Shown here piece after piece: positions 36,647-46,540 of a DNA stretch of 64,000 bases. Below the pieces are notes generated by a model. That model was not told the DNA's origin, did not search any database, and saw nothing but the letters and a program-made list of their open reading frames with translations. Position numbers and translations under genes: made by a program. Position 1 is the first letter of the stretch. Each line of letters opens with the position of its first letter. Origin of the DNA: Finegoldia magna ATCC 29328 (lineage in GTDB: Bacteria > Bacillota > Clostridia > Tissierellales > Peptoniphilaceae); contig NC_010376.1 of assembly GCF_000010185.1 (NCBI RefSeq), positions 1,621,501 through 1,685,500 of the forward strand, read 5' to 3'.

Positions 36647-37198
36647 ATGAAATTAACTACTAAAGATTTGACAAAAATCGGTGTGTTTGGCGCTTTGACG
36701 ATTGTTCTTGGGCTTACTCCTTTGGGTATGATTCCGATTGGACCTGTTAGGGTGACTACACTACATATTCCAACTATTGTTGCTGCTTTGGTTGCAGGTC
36801 CTTGGGTTAGTTTGTTCGTGGGATTGTTGTTCGGTTTGTTTTCATTGGTAAATAATATTATTGCGCCGACAATTCTTTCATTTATGTTTTATAATCCATT
36901 GGTTTCTGTTTTACCAAGAGTTTTGATAGCTGTGGTAACTTATCAAGTTTACAAGAAATTAAAAGACAAAAACGATGTGATTCGCTACGGAATTCCAGCG
37001 ATTTGCGGAAGTATAATGAACACTGTTGGTGTTTTGGGAATGGCGTTTATTTGTCATGCAAAACAAATCGAAGCTGTTATGCATATCAAAGCACAATATT
37101 TTCTCGGAGGACTTGTCGCTACGAATATGCCTTTCGAAATTGTTTTATCGTTTGTGTTGGCAATTTTGATTGCAAAAAGTGTAAACAAGCACAAATAA
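36647..37198 (+). CDS. ECF transporter S component
   Basis: A 183-residue membrane protein with five to six helices. The segments IPIGPVRVTTLHIP and AGPWVSLFVGLLFGLFSL are typical of substrate-binding S components of energy-coupling-factor vitamin transporters. It needs a shared EcfAA'T module encoded elsewhere. No riboswitch is visible in the 150-base upstream gap, so the vitamin cannot be inferred from regulation. AGGAGGG precedes the ATG. Confidence 0.82.
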   Translation: MKLTTKDLTKIGVFGALTIVLGLTPLGMIPIGPVRVTTLHIPTIVAALVAGPWVSLFVGLLFGLFSLVNNIIAPTILSFMFYNPLVSVLPRVLIAVVTYQVYKKLKDKNDVIRYGIPAICGSIMNTVGVLGMAFICHAKQIEAVMHIKAQYFLGGLVATNMPFEIVLSFVLAILIAKSVNKHK

Positions 37199-37210
37199 TT
37201 CAATTAAAAA

Positions 37211-37262
37211 ATCCACAAGAATTTATGATAAATCCATAAAATCTTGTGGATAATTTTTTTGT
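37211..37262. terminator. Bidirectional terminator
   Basis: ATCCACAAGA (37211-37220) and TCTTGTGGAT (37242-37251) pair with an AT-rich loop and T runs on both strands, between converging genes. Confidence 0.82.
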
Positions 37263-37263
37263 T

Positions 37264-38163
37264 TTAATCTTCGTAATCGTCACTGATGTTGCATGAGCCC
37301 AAAAATTTTCTTCTGATATCTTGTCCAGTTTTTGTTCCTGCAACTCCGCCCATTCCTGTTTCTCTCAATGATGGTGGAAGAGTTTTTCCAACTTTTCTCA
37401 TTGCTTGGCACACTTCTTCGAATGGAACGATACTTGTGATTCCTGCTAATGCCATGTCTGCACTGATCATTGCATTTGTAACACCCATTGCATTTCTAAA
37501 TGTGCAAGGATATTCTACAAGTCCTGCGATTGGGTCGCATACAAGTCCCAATACGTGTAGGATTGCAAATGATGCTCCGTGGAATACTTGTTCAATGGAG
37601 CCTCCTCTTAAAAATATCATCGCCCCTGCTGCCATTGCTGCTGCAGAACCTGTTTCTGCTTGGCAACCACCGTCAGCGCCGGAAAATGTTGCGTATTTTC
37701 CCAATAATTGTCCAACTCCGATTGCGACTAACATTGCATCGATAAGTTGTTCGTGTGTGCAATTGTATCTTTGTTTAAAACTCATAAGAGCCGCTGGCAA
37801 TATTCCTGCTGAACCTGCTGTAGGTGATGCTACGATTTTGCCCATTGCTGCACTGATTTCCAATGTTGAAAAAGCCATCGCCATTGCTTCTGCATTAAAA
37901 TGTCCAACTATTGGTTCATTTTCATTTGCGTAAACGTGCATTTTGTGTGCGAATCCGTCGATCATATGTTGGTTAGTCACTGAAGGTGTTTCCAAGAAAT
38001 CTGTCGCAGATTTTTCCATAACATCTAGCATGTGTGACAATTCATTTCTGATGAATTCTTCTGATTTGCCAGTTCTCTCATTTTCTATTTCTATAACGTA
38101 TTCGTAAAAAGGTCTGTTGTCCTTTTTAACGGTATTGATTATTTCTAGTGATGTATCAAACAT
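37264..38163 (-). CDS. sdaAA: L-serine dehydratase, alpha subunit
   Basis: A 299-residue subunit of the iron-sulfur L-serine dehydratase, which converts serine to pyruvate and ammonia. Motifs include ASPTAGSAGILPAAL, GADGGCQAETGSAAAMAAG and PCTFRNAMG, containing the cluster cysteines. It follows the beta subunit by nine bases. Pyruvate produced can feed pyruvate formate-lyase, consistent with amino-acid fermentation. Confidence 0.96.
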   Translation of the reverse strand: MFDTSLEIINTVKKDNRPFYEYVIEIENERTGKSEEFIRNELSHMLDVMEKSATDFLETPSVTNQHMIDGFAHKMHVYANENEPIVGHFNAEAMAMAFSTLEISAAMGKIVASPTAGSAGILPAALMSFKQRYNCTHEQLIDAMLVAIGVGQLLGKYATFSGADGGCQAETGSAAAMAAGAMIFLRGGSIEQVFHGASFAILHVLGLVCDPIAGLVEYPCTFRNAMGVTNAMISADMALAGITSIVPFEEVCQAMRKVGKTLPPSLRETGMGGVAGTKTGQDIRRKFLGSCNISDDYED

Positions 38164-38172
38164 AAACTCTCC

Positions 38173-38835
38173 TTAATTTCGTTGAATATATTTTGTGAAA
38201 AGAAATCTCTTGTCTTTTAACAAATTTTCTGTCAAATCTTCGCCGATATTTTTGTCCAATTCAACAATCAAAGTTACGATTCCGTCGTGTTTCAATGTCT
38301 TCATTCCTTCGATGTTGTAACCATGTCTAGCTAAATTAGATGAAATATCCGCAATAATTCCTCTTACATCCACGTATTTCAATAAAATTGTAGGATAGCT
38401 TCCTGTAAATTGAACAGCGATTCCATTGATGTCAATAATCTCGATGTTTCCTCCACCGATTGACGATCCTATGATGTACATCGTTGTTCCATCTTCGTAT
38501 GTAAATGTAATCTTCGCAGTGTTTGGATGCACATCTCCCAAGTCGGCTTCTCTGAAAACATAGTCGATTCCACGTTGTTTAGCTATCGCAAATGAATCTC
38601 TAAGTCTAATGTCGTCTGGTTCAATCCCCAATACACCAGCTAACAAAGCTCTGTCAGTACCGTGACCCTTGTAAGTTTTTGCAAATGATCCGTGAAGATC
38701 AAACTCAACTTTTTTGAACTTATTTCCAGCAATCATAAGAGCAGTCTTTGCAATTCTACATGCGCCTGCAGTGTGAGAGCTAGAAGGTCCAATCATTACA
38801 GGTCCCAAAATATCAAATATATTATATTCTCCCAT
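38173..38835 (-). CDS. sdaAB: L-serine dehydratase, beta subunit
   Basis: A 220-residue subunit with N-terminal MIGPSSSHTAGACRIAK, the conserved serine-rich motif, and a C-terminal ACT-like domain (VDVRGIIADISSNLARHGYNIEGMK). It is first in the sdaAB-sdaAA operon, as in other Firmicutes, after a GGGGG ribosome site. Confidence 0.95.
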   Translation of the reverse strand: MGEYNIFDILGPVMIGPSSSHTAGACRIAKTALMIAGNKFKKVEFDLHGSFAKTYKGHGTDRALLAGVLGIEPDDIRLRDSFAIAKQRGIDYVFREADLGDVHPNTAKITFTYEDGTTMYIIGSSIGGGNIEIIDINGIAVQFTGSYPTILLKYVDVRGIIADISSNLARHGYNIEGMKTLKHDGIVTLIVELDKNIGEDLTENLLKDKRFLFTKYIQRN

Positions 38836-38915
38836 AAAAACCCCCTAAGTAATTTCCGTAACAATTATATCACATCAAATTCACTGTATAAAGAAAATCA
38901 GGAAAATTTTCCCGC

Positions 38916-38941
38916 AAAAAAAGAGAGGCAATCGCCTCTCA
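38916..38941 (-). terminator. Terminator after the CWB2-CAP gene
   Basis: GAGAGGC and GCCTCTC pair around a 4-base loop, followed by TTTTTTT on the minus strand. Confidence 0.85.
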
Positions 38942-38972
38942 AATTTTTAAAATTTTATTTTTTAATTACAAA

Positions 38973-40520
38973 TTAATTTAGATTGAAAAATCCTGCTGGA
39001 TCTGTCGTTTCATCTGCAAACCAAATATCAGCATAATTGCCGTTGATTGAAACTCCCATTACGCTAATTGTGTTCCAATGTTTTAGTCCTGTAATAACAG
39101 CATTGTGGCCTGAAGATCTCTTCCAAATATTAAGAGCTCTTGAAGCTCCATCTTCTCTTGTGAAATCACTCCATGCAGAAATTTCATATCCATCTACCTT
39201 GAAGTTTGTCAATTCTTTTGGTTTGTTCCACATACCTTCTTGGTGTTTGTGATCTTCTGTATACATTACAGGTGACCATTTTCCATTTTTTGACCAGCTA
39301 TGAAGATTAGCTTCGATTCCTCTGTCATCCTTCCAACTATCGTCGTAGTATTTGTTTTGGTCGTTGTTGTGAGTTCTTGCAACGAATGTCAATGATTTAG
39401 AAATTTTTAGTGGTTTCAAACCTTTTGATTGACGGTATTCGTTTACCAATTTTGCTAATTCTTCTTCTCTTACTGAAAGAGGTGTATTAATGTCGAAGTT
39501 AGAAAGGTCGGTATCTTTTACTCTTTTTGATTGTTCTGTAGGTTTCTTTTCTGGCTTCTTTTCTGGCTTAGCTTGATCAGCAGGTTTTGTTTCTGGTTTG
39601 TATGTGCCAGTTAATTTTTGATATTGTGTTTTGGAAACTGAATTTTCTCCACCAACTATAGTAACATTTTTGATTTTTGCCTTGTCGATATATGATTTTA
39701 TGCTGTCGATTGCAGAATCATCTGACAATAAAATTCCTGTGTTCATTTTAACTGCAAGTGGTGCTGCAGACAACGCATCTGGATAATCTCTTCCATCAGC
39801 GATAACAGCCTTTTCAGTTTTGCCGATTTGTTTCAAAACTTCGATTGAAGTGTCGTTTCTGTTCTTTCCAGAAATTCTATCTACATTATCCAATCCTTTT
39901 ATATTTACTGAATTTTTACCACCAATTATAGTGCTAACTTTTTTTGCATCAATACCTTTTGGTAATTTTTTTCCGTTAGTTAGTACAAGAGTTTTGTTTT
40001 TTGAAATAGCAAAAGGAGCTGCTGACAATGCGTCGGCAAAGTTTTGTCCATTGGCCAATACAATATTCTTTGATTTTAATTCTTCTGCTACTTTTGTTGA
40101 TGTTTCGTATCTGTCATCTCCAGAAATTCTAGTGATTTTTCTACCTTTAGTTTTAAGTGTTTTTTCTACTCTTTCAGATACAGATCCCTTACCACCTATA
40201 ATAATGACTTCTTTTGCTCCAAGTCTGTCGATTTCTTTTTGTAAAGCAGAAGAAGCCTTTGATTTTTCAGTCAATAAAACTGGTGCTTGATTAGCAAAGT
40301 TTCCTGCTGTCAATGCATCGGCGAATTTTTCTCCGCTAACTACGACAACTTTGTCGCTTTTTTCAAAAGCATGCTTGCTGATTGCTATTGATGTTTCATA
40401 TCTGTTGTTTCCTTTAATTCTTTCAACATCCACACCTTTATCTGCAAATGATACTTGTGGAACAATATTTGCTAGCATAACTGTGGCTAACATCAAACCT
40501 AAAATTTTTTTGTTTTTCAT
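38973..40520 (-). CDS. Secreted CWB2 protein with C-terminal CAP/SCP-like domain
   Basis: A 515-residue protein: signal peptide (about 1-26), three CWB2 repeats (RIKGNNRYETSIAIS, RISGDDRYETSTKVA, RISGKNRNDTSIEVL), a Pro/Lys linker near 310-335, and a C-terminal domain starting VREEELAKLVNEYRQSKGLKP. That domain has the helix of CAP (SCP-like) proteins with later HSWSKNG and SSGHNAVITG segments. CAP domains in bacteria are extracellular with uncertain function. The second active histidine position should be checked by alignment. Confidence 0.9.
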   Translation of the reverse strand: MKNKKILGLMLATVMLANIVPQVSFADKGVDVERIKGNNRYETSIAISKHAFEKSDKVVVVSGEKFADALTAGNFANQAPVLLTEKSKASSALQKEIDRLGAKEVIIIGGKGSVSERVEKTLKTKGRKITRISGDDRYETSTKVAEELKSKNIVLANGQNFADALSAAPFAISKNKTLVLTNGKKLPKGIDAKKVSTIIGGKNSVNIKGLDNVDRISGKNRNDTSIEVLKQIGKTEKAVIADGRDYPDALSAAPLAVKMNTGILLSDDSAIDSIKSYIDKAKIKNVTIVGGENSVSKTQYQKLTGTYKPETKPADQAKPEKKPEKKPTEQSKRVKDTDLSNFDINTPLSVREEELAKLVNEYRQSKGLKPLKISKSLTFVARTHNNDQNKYYDDSWKDDRGIEANLHSWSKNGKWSPVMYTEDHKHQEGMWNKPKELTNFKVDGYEISAWSDFTREDGASRALNIWKRSSGHNAVITGLKHWNTISVMGVSINGNYADIWFADETTDPAGFFNLN

Positions 40521-40721
40521 AAATTTTCTCCTTCTACAACTAATATTCTATCCCTTTTAATTAGGATACTGTTTTAGTTTTTACAGTTATATTATACCCC
40601 ATAAAAGTATAAAGTTAAATCTTTTTTTTGATATTATACCCTAGCGAAATAGTATGTATTAGTAAACAGAAATTTCATTAGTGATATTCGTGCATGAAGT
40701 TTGCTAATATTATTTTATAAA

Positions 40722-40750
40722 TAAAAAAATGGTCCCTATAAGAGACCATT
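40722..40750 (-). terminator. Terminator after the CWB2-C39 gene
   Basis: AATGGTCTC and GGGACCATT pair (one wobble) and are followed by TTTTTT on the minus strand. Confidence 0.85.
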
Positions 40751-40752
40751 TA

Positions 40753-42786
40753 TTATCTTACTACTACTGCCATTTGTCTTGACAAATAATTTTCCGATAC
40801 TTCGCTATATGATTTTGTGATTTCGTTTGAGTACCAAGGATCTGCCAAGTAGAATCTGTTTGATTTCGGATCGTAGCCGTTGATGCAAATTCCGTGGTTG
40901 TTTGCGAAAAATCTCTTTCCGTAAACATTTGTTGACCATCTTGGTTTTTCCCATCTCAATGTTCCGTAGTACATGATTGTATTTCCATTTTGAAGTTCAG
41001 CCAAAATATCTCTCATATTTGAACCAGAAATATTTTCTGCTTTACCATTTGCAAATTTGTTTGCAAACTTAGTCATTGGTTCTGGATTCATATATGTCGC
41101 CATAACTCTTGTATGATAATATTCATCCCAAACGTATGGATTCTTTGAGAAACCTTTGTCGTTGTCGTTAGTGTTCATTGGAAGTTGATTCAAAAATTCG
41201 TTGTATGTGTAATCAAGCGCATAGCCTTTTGCTTGCAATGCGTGATACATCGCAGTTGGTTCGCAACCAATTGGAGCAGCTTTTTGTTTAATTCCACGTT
41301 GTGATTTTGGTGTGATTTGGTTCATTATATTTGGAACTTTTATATGAACTGTAGAAAAATCTTGTGGATTGTAATATTTGAATCCTTCTGGTCTAACCCA
41401 ACCGTTAATTCCATTAAATGACAAATTAACCCATTTATCTTCAATTTTTACAACTTTCAAAATCTTGTTTACTGCAACATCGATTACTTTTTTTGCTGCA
41501 TCTTTCATTTCTGTCAACAAAGAAACTGCTTTGTTATTAACAACGTAATCTTTTAATCTGAATAAATTTCTATCTGTGTTGTAAACTTTGATTAATTCTT
41601 TTTTTAATAAAACATTTTTAATATTTGTGAAGCAATCATCTGAAATAGAATTTTTGCCGCCAAATACGTAAGATTTTTCTCCTACATTCAAATTCTTCAA
41701 ATAATTTTCGTGTGTTTGAGTTTTGTTAGAAGAATTTGCTTCTTGTTCCAATTGAATATTATTTCTTGGAACCAAGACAATTGGAGCGTCTATTTTTTGG
41801 CTAACTGGAGCTGCTGCTAATGCATCTGCATAGACTTCTCCTGTTGTAAATATAGCTTTTTTGGCTTTTGGATAAGCGATTTTGGATACTTCAACGCTTG
41901 TTTTGTATCTGTCAGCTCCTGCAATTCTTGTAGATTTCAAATTAAGAATGCTGTCGATTTCTGCTTTTACAGAATCGCTAATGCTGTTAGTTCCACCTAC
42001 GATATAACTTTTTAAAATTTTCGTCTTATCGATTGAAGATAAATACTCTTTGATTGATGTAGGTAGTGTGTTTTTTTGAACTAAAAGGATTGGAGATTTT
42101 GTTTTGTTTGCAAGTCCAACCGAACTCAAACTGTCTGCGTAATTTTCTCCACTAGCAAACACCAAAGTGTCCGCATCTTTCTTGTTCTTTGCAAGTTTTG
42201 CGTTGACAGCGTATCTGTCATGTCCGTCGATTCTTTCAACTTCGATTCCCATTTTTTTCAAAAATTCTTCAACATCTTTGCTGATTGTCTTTTCGCCACC
42301 AATGATGTGAACTTTTTTGATGTTTCTGTTCTTAAGTTGTTCTCTAGTCTTTTCGTTTAGCTTTGAACCTTCAGTGTACAAAATCGGCATCTTACCGTCA
42401 GTGATGTTGCCAGAGCTTATAGCATCTGCGAACACTTCGCTTGATGTAAGTACAACTTCTTGTGTCTTTTCGAAAAACTCATCGTGAATCTTGTTTGCAG
42501 ATTCAAATCTGTCTAATCCTTCGACTCTTTCAGCTACGTTTTCTTCCGTAAGAACTTCCTTTTGTTGTTCTTTTTCATCTTGTGATTGTTCTTTTTTGTT
42601 TTCTTTTTGGTTTTCTTTTTGATTGGCTTTTTCTGTAGAATTTTCTTGTTTTGAATTGTTTTCAGGATTAACTTGTCCGTCATTTACTTCAACTTTTGGT
42701 GAATTAATTTCTTCTTCGGCGTAACTAATTCCTGTTGTCATTGAAAACGCTAACAATAAAGCTATCAATAATTTCTTTTTATTCAT
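40753..42786 (-). CDS. Secreted CWB2 protein with C39-like peptidase domain
   Basis: A 677-residue protein starting at ATG 42786, behind AAGGAGG; an in-frame ATG at 42870 would lie inside the previous gene and spoil the signal peptide. It has a signal peptide (1-24), an acidic/Gln-Lys-rich segment, three CWB2 repeats (RVEGLDRFESANKI, RIDGHDRYAVNAKLA, RIAGADRYKTSVEVS), an SH3-like segment, and a C39-like cysteine peptidase domain. The likely catalytic cysteine is in APIGCEPTAMYHAL and the histidine in NNHGICINGYD. It follows an ABC exporter and two-component genes. Confidence 0.88.
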   Translation of the reverse strand: MNKKKLLIALLLAFSMTTGISYAEEEINSPKVEVNDGQVNPENNSKQENSTEKANQKENQKENKKEQSQDEKEQQKEVLTEENVAERVEGLDRFESANKIHDEFFEKTQEVVLTSSEVFADAISSGNITDGKMPILYTEGSKLNEKTREQLKNRNIKKVHIIGGEKTISKDVEEFLKKMGIEVERIDGHDRYAVNAKLAKNKKDADTLVFASGENYADSLSSVGLANKTKSPILLVQKNTLPTSIKEYLSSIDKTKILKSYIVGGTNSISDSVKAEIDSILNLKSTRIAGADRYKTSVEVSKIAYPKAKKAIFTTGEVYADALAAAPVSQKIDAPIVLVPRNNIQLEQEANSSNKTQTHENYLKNLNVGEKSYVFGGKNSISDDCFTNIKNVLLKKELIKVYNTDRNLFRLKDYVVNNKAVSLLTEMKDAAKKVIDVAVNKILKVVKIEDKWVNLSFNGINGWVRPEGFKYYNPQDFSTVHIKVPNIMNQITPKSQRGIKQKAAPIGCEPTAMYHALQAKGYALDYTYNEFLNQLPMNTNDNDKGFSKNPYVWDEYYHTRVMATYMNPEPMTKFANKFANGKAENISGSNMRDILAELQNGNTIMYYGTLRWEKPRWSTNVYGKRFFANNHGICINGYDPKSNRFYLADPWYSNEITKSYSEVSENYLSRQMAVVVR

Positions 42787-42839
42787 ACCTTCCTCCTTAA
42801 CAAAAATTATACCATATATCGAGGAAGTAATATAATTTT

Positions 42840-44675
42840 CTATACGTAAAATTCCGCTTGTGCATCCCACAATTTTTTGTACATTCCATTCTTGGAAATC
42901 AAGCTATCGTGATCTCCAGTTTCAGCAATTTCTCCCTTGTCAAACACGATAATTTTATCGGAGAATTTGCAACTAGATAACCTGTGAGATATAAAAATCG
43001 CCGTTCTATCTTTGATTATTTCTCCCAATTTCTCGTAAATTTCCGCCTCACTTATAGGATCCAAGCTCGCTGTCGGTTCATCCAAAATCAAGAACGGACT
43101 GTCTTGATACAATGCTCTTGCAATGGCGATTTTTTGTTCTTGACCTTTGGAAACGCTGATTCCATTTTCGTCAATATCTTTGTAGAGATAAGTGTCTAAC
43201 CCTTTGTCCCATTTTCGAACATCGTCGTACATTCCAACATCTTTAAGTGATTGAACTACTTTTTCTTCGTCGTAATCCATTCCTGAAGCGATATTTTGTG
43301 CCAATGGATATGCGAACAAATTAAAATCTTGAAATACAACTGAGAATATTTTCAAATACTCATCGTATCTGTATTTTTTGATGTCAATTCCATTCAACAA
43401 GATTTCCCCTTCAGTAACATCGTAAAATCTAATCAACAACTTCACAAAAGTAGTCTTGCCACAACCGTTTTGCCCTACAATCGCCAATTTTTTCCCAAGG
43501 TCGAATTTCAAATTGATATTTTTCAATACCCAATTGTCAGTTCCAGGATATTTGAAGCTGACATTTTTGAATTCGACTTCGTATTTTTTGTCGGTTCTTT
43601 TTTCCGTAGTCAAACTTCCATTGTAAAATTCCGATTTTTTGTGCAAATAATCCATCATAAGTTCTGCATACGGAGTGTTTGTCTTGTACATTGCAACGCC
43701 TTCCAAGAACTTCGACAAATTACTTGTAAAATTTATCAAACTTCCCAAATATTGGCTGAGCATTCCGATTGAAATAGCTCCGAGCAATGATTTGGATACT
43801 ACGACAAGATAAATCAACAAAACTTGTAATTTCGAGAAAAATTCGCTGAGTATTTTGTAAGTGACACCTTCTGTCGACATAATTCTATCGAAAAATCCAC
43901 CAGGATTGAAAATCCCACATTCATTGATCATATTAGATGCGAGATTATATTGACGATACATTCTCGTATCCAGCATTCTGCTTTTGTCTTTCATTTCCCA
44001 GCAATAAAATGTGAACACTCGATTTCCGAATTTTCCTTGTTCAGCTATTTTGTTCCAAATTTCAAATTCTTTTGCGTTGAATTTCTGTGAAATCCATGAT
44101 AAAAATACAACCACTACAATCAACAAAACATTTATCCAAGCACTATTCAGAAACGAAAAACTTTCTGGTGCGTTCCATTTTGTCACTAAAAATTGATACG
44201 ACAACACCAAACTACCTATCATAGCCAATAAAGATTCCAATATCATATCGTAGGCGTACATCACTCTTATAATTCCAAACTCGCCGATGTGTGTATTTTG
44301 TTCTATATTCGATTTTTGTCCGATAATATCAGTGTCTTGGGATTGTTTGTAATCCAATTCGTTGAATTTTTCGGATAAAATATGAACAAATATCTCGTAT
44401 TTCTTGTCCTTGTATGTGTTTTGGATTTTGTTGGTCAAGGCAAGAATAATTTGAACGAAAAACACTGACAACAACGCAATTACTGCCCATTTACCTACAA
44501 ATTGTACAGGCATCTTATTGACGATTCCGTCTATCATTCTAGCAGATGCGTAAATGCTAATTAAAGGAAAAATTGCCGAGAATAAACAGTTAAGAGTGTA
44601 GCTGATGATTAATTTTTTGTAATTTTTCCACAAAACACTCCAAGTATCTTTGAATAGTTTAAGATTCTTTTGCAT
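42840..44675 (-). CDS. ABC exporter, second half-transporter
   Basis: A 611-residue protein with an N-terminal six-helix export domain and a C-terminal ATPase: Walker A GQNGCGKTTFV, signature VSKGQEQKIAIARAL, Walker B FLILDEPTASLDP, switch histidine in FISHRLSS. The signature departs from LSGGQ (VSKGQ). Its gene starts 17 bases inside the preceding ABC gene, so the two probably form a heterodimer. The substrate is unknown; a regulatory gene pair upstream suggests an exported peptide or lipid, or self-protection. Confidence 0.9.
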   Translation of the reverse strand: MQKNLKLFKDTWSVLWKNYKKLIISYTLNCLFSAIFPLISIYASARMIDGIVNKMPVQFVGKWAVIALLSVFFVQIILALTNKIQNTYKDKKYEIFVHILSEKFNELDYKQSQDTDIIGQKSNIEQNTHIGEFGIIRVMYAYDMILESLLAMIGSLVLSYQFLVTKWNAPESFSFLNSAWINVLLIVVVVFLSWISQKFNAKEFEIWNKIAEQGKFGNRVFTFYCWEMKDKSRMLDTRMYRQYNLASNMINECGIFNPGGFFDRIMSTEGVTYKILSEFFSKLQVLLIYLVVVSKSLLGAISIGMLSQYLGSLINFTSNLSKFLEGVAMYKTNTPYAELMMDYLHKKSEFYNGSLTTEKRTDKKYEVEFKNVSFKYPGTDNWVLKNINLKFDLGKKLAIVGQNGCGKTTFVKLLIRFYDVTEGEILLNGIDIKKYRYDEYLKIFSVVFQDFNLFAYPLAQNIASGMDYDEEKVVQSLKDVGMYDDVRKWDKGLDTYLYKDIDENGISVSKGQEQKIAIARALYQDSPFLILDEPTASLDPISEAEIYEKLGEIIKDRTAIFISHRLSSCKFSDKIIVFDKGEIAETGDHDSLISKNGMYKKLWDAQAEFYV

Positions 44676-46461
44676 TGTAGTCCTCCCTGTAATATTTCGC
44701 TTGAGTGTCGAACAAATACTTGTACGTTCCGCCTTTTTCCATCAATTCTTCGTGAGTTCCACGCTCTTCAATTCCCTTATTTCCAATCAACAAAATGTAA
44801 TCGCAAAATCTCGTCGAAGCCATTCTATGAGAAATAAAAATCGACGTGTGGTTTTTAGTTAGTTCGTTGTATTTGTTGTACAAATCTCTTTCTGCTAATG
44901 GATCAAGAGCTGCCGTCGGCTCATCCAATATCAAAAACTTAGAATTTCTGTACAAAGCTCTTGCAAGAAGTAGCTTTTGTGTTTCCCCACCTGATAAGAC
45001 CGGTGAATCTTGGTAGATATATTTTTCAATCGTGTTGAATACACCATTCGGAAATTCCTTAACCTTGTCGTAAAGGCCTGCCAATTTCAACACTTCTTCT
45101 ACGCCTTCCACATCATCTGTGGATTTTGATTGCGTTACATTCATGTAAATAGTTTCCGGCAATATCGAATAATCTTGGAACACCGCAGAGAAAATCTCGT
45201 AATATTTTCTTCTGTTGAGTTCTCTCAAATCAATTCCATTGACAAGCACACGACCCTCTGTTGGATCCAAAAATCCTATCAAAAGTTTAATCAAAGTAGT
45301 TTTCCCCGATCCATTGAGTCCAACTACAGCCACCTTTTCTTGTGGGTTGACTTGGAAGTTCACATTCTTCAATACATATTCGTCACTACCAGGATATTTA
45401 TATCCCACATTTTCGAATTTTATCGTAATATCATCATCTGGATTTAATTCGATTCCGCCATCCTTTTTGAACTTTTCTTCCAAATCTACAAACTCTCTTA
45501 CAGTTGCGATGTCCTTCGCTTCCATATAAAGCACACTGAAAAAATTGAACAATCTTTGAACATCGTATCCGAATTTTGTTTGTGCAGAAAAAGCCAACAA
45601 GAACATACTTGCATCAATCTTGCCATTGACTGCAAAATTTATTAAATAATAATATGTAACGGAATTTCTCAAAAGGTTGAACACGCAATCCAAGAAATCT
45701 GCCATCAACATTTTGTTGCCCATCTTGTTCATGAAATCATCGTACAAGACAAAAACGCTGTCGTAAATATCTTCCAGCCAATTTCCAAGCCCAAACATTC
45801 TGATATCCTTGGCGTGTTTGTGGCTACTAACTGAATTAATATAGTTGAATTCTTTTTCAAACTTAGCTTGTGTTTTTCTGTTATCGTACTTCCATTGTTT
45901 AAGTTTTTTTGAATACAGAAAACTAATCAAACTGGCGATAATCGACACCAAAATTATGAAAATAGGAAGCCTTGCAAGTAAAATCAAATACACACTCGTG
46001 CTGATTAGTAAGTATAAAATATCTTTCATCGTAAGCCAGATATGTTCTGTAGCTTTGTCATTTCCTTCAAGATTTACGTTCGCTTTTTCGGATAAATCTA
46101 ACACATTCTTGTCCAATGTCATCTCGTAATCCATCGACAAGAATTTTTCGATACATTGATTTAACATCAAAGTTCGAATGTAGATTTTTTTCGGCAAGAT
46201 TCTCAAATCCAACGACTCTTTTGTCGCAGAACAGATGAAAATCAAAACCGCAAACACAACAACAGTAAGCATAATCGTTGTGAAATCTTGTGAATTTTCA
46301 ACCATTTTGATAATTTGTGGAGTAAAGTACAACTGTAAAATATCAATTCCAGCAGTCGTGATAGCCATAATTATCAGAATGAAAATCAAACTTTTTTGGT
46401 TGTTCCACGCAAGATTGAACATAAATTTAATATTATCATTTGTAGAATATTTTTTCTTCAT
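44659..46461 (-). CDS. ABC exporter, first half-transporter
   Basis: A 600-residue half-transporter with six membrane helices and an ATPase: Walker A GLNGSGKTTLIK, signature LSGGETQKLLLARAL, Walker B FLILDEPTAALDP, and FISHRMAS. The signature is intact, unlike that of its partner, as is common in heterodimeric exporters with one weak site. It lies 79 bases after the histidine kinase gene. GGGAGG precedes the ATG. Confidence 0.92.
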   Translation of the reverse strand: MKKKYSTNDNIKFMFNLAWNNQKSLIFILIIMAITTAGIDILQLYFTPQIIKMVENSQDFTTIMLTVVVFAVLIFICSATKESLDLRILPKKIYIRTLMLNQCIEKFLSMDYEMTLDKNVLDLSEKANVNLEGNDKATEHIWLTMKDILYLLISTSVYLILLARLPIFIILVSIIASLISFLYSKKLKQWKYDNRKTQAKFEKEFNYINSVSSHKHAKDIRMFGLGNWLEDIYDSVFVLYDDFMNKMGNKMLMADFLDCVFNLLRNSVTYYYLINFAVNGKIDASMFLLAFSAQTKFGYDVQRLFNFFSVLYMEAKDIATVREFVDLEEKFKKDGGIELNPDDDITIKFENVGYKYPGSDEYVLKNVNFQVNPQEKVAVVGLNGSGKTTLIKLLIGFLDPTEGRVLVNGIDLRELNRRKYYEIFSAVFQDYSILPETIYMNVTQSKSTDDVEGVEEVLKLAGLYDKVKEFPNGVFNTIEKYIYQDSPVLSGGETQKLLLARALYRNSKFLILDEPTAALDPLAERDLYNKYNELTKNHTSIFISHRMASTRFCDYILLIGNKGIEERGTHEELMEKGGTYKYLFDTQAKYYREDYNAKES

Positions 46462-46540
46462 AACTACCTCCCAATAATATATTAACCGAAATATTCTCGT
46501 ATTTACGTTTTAGGGATAAGCACATCAAAAACAGGGATGA

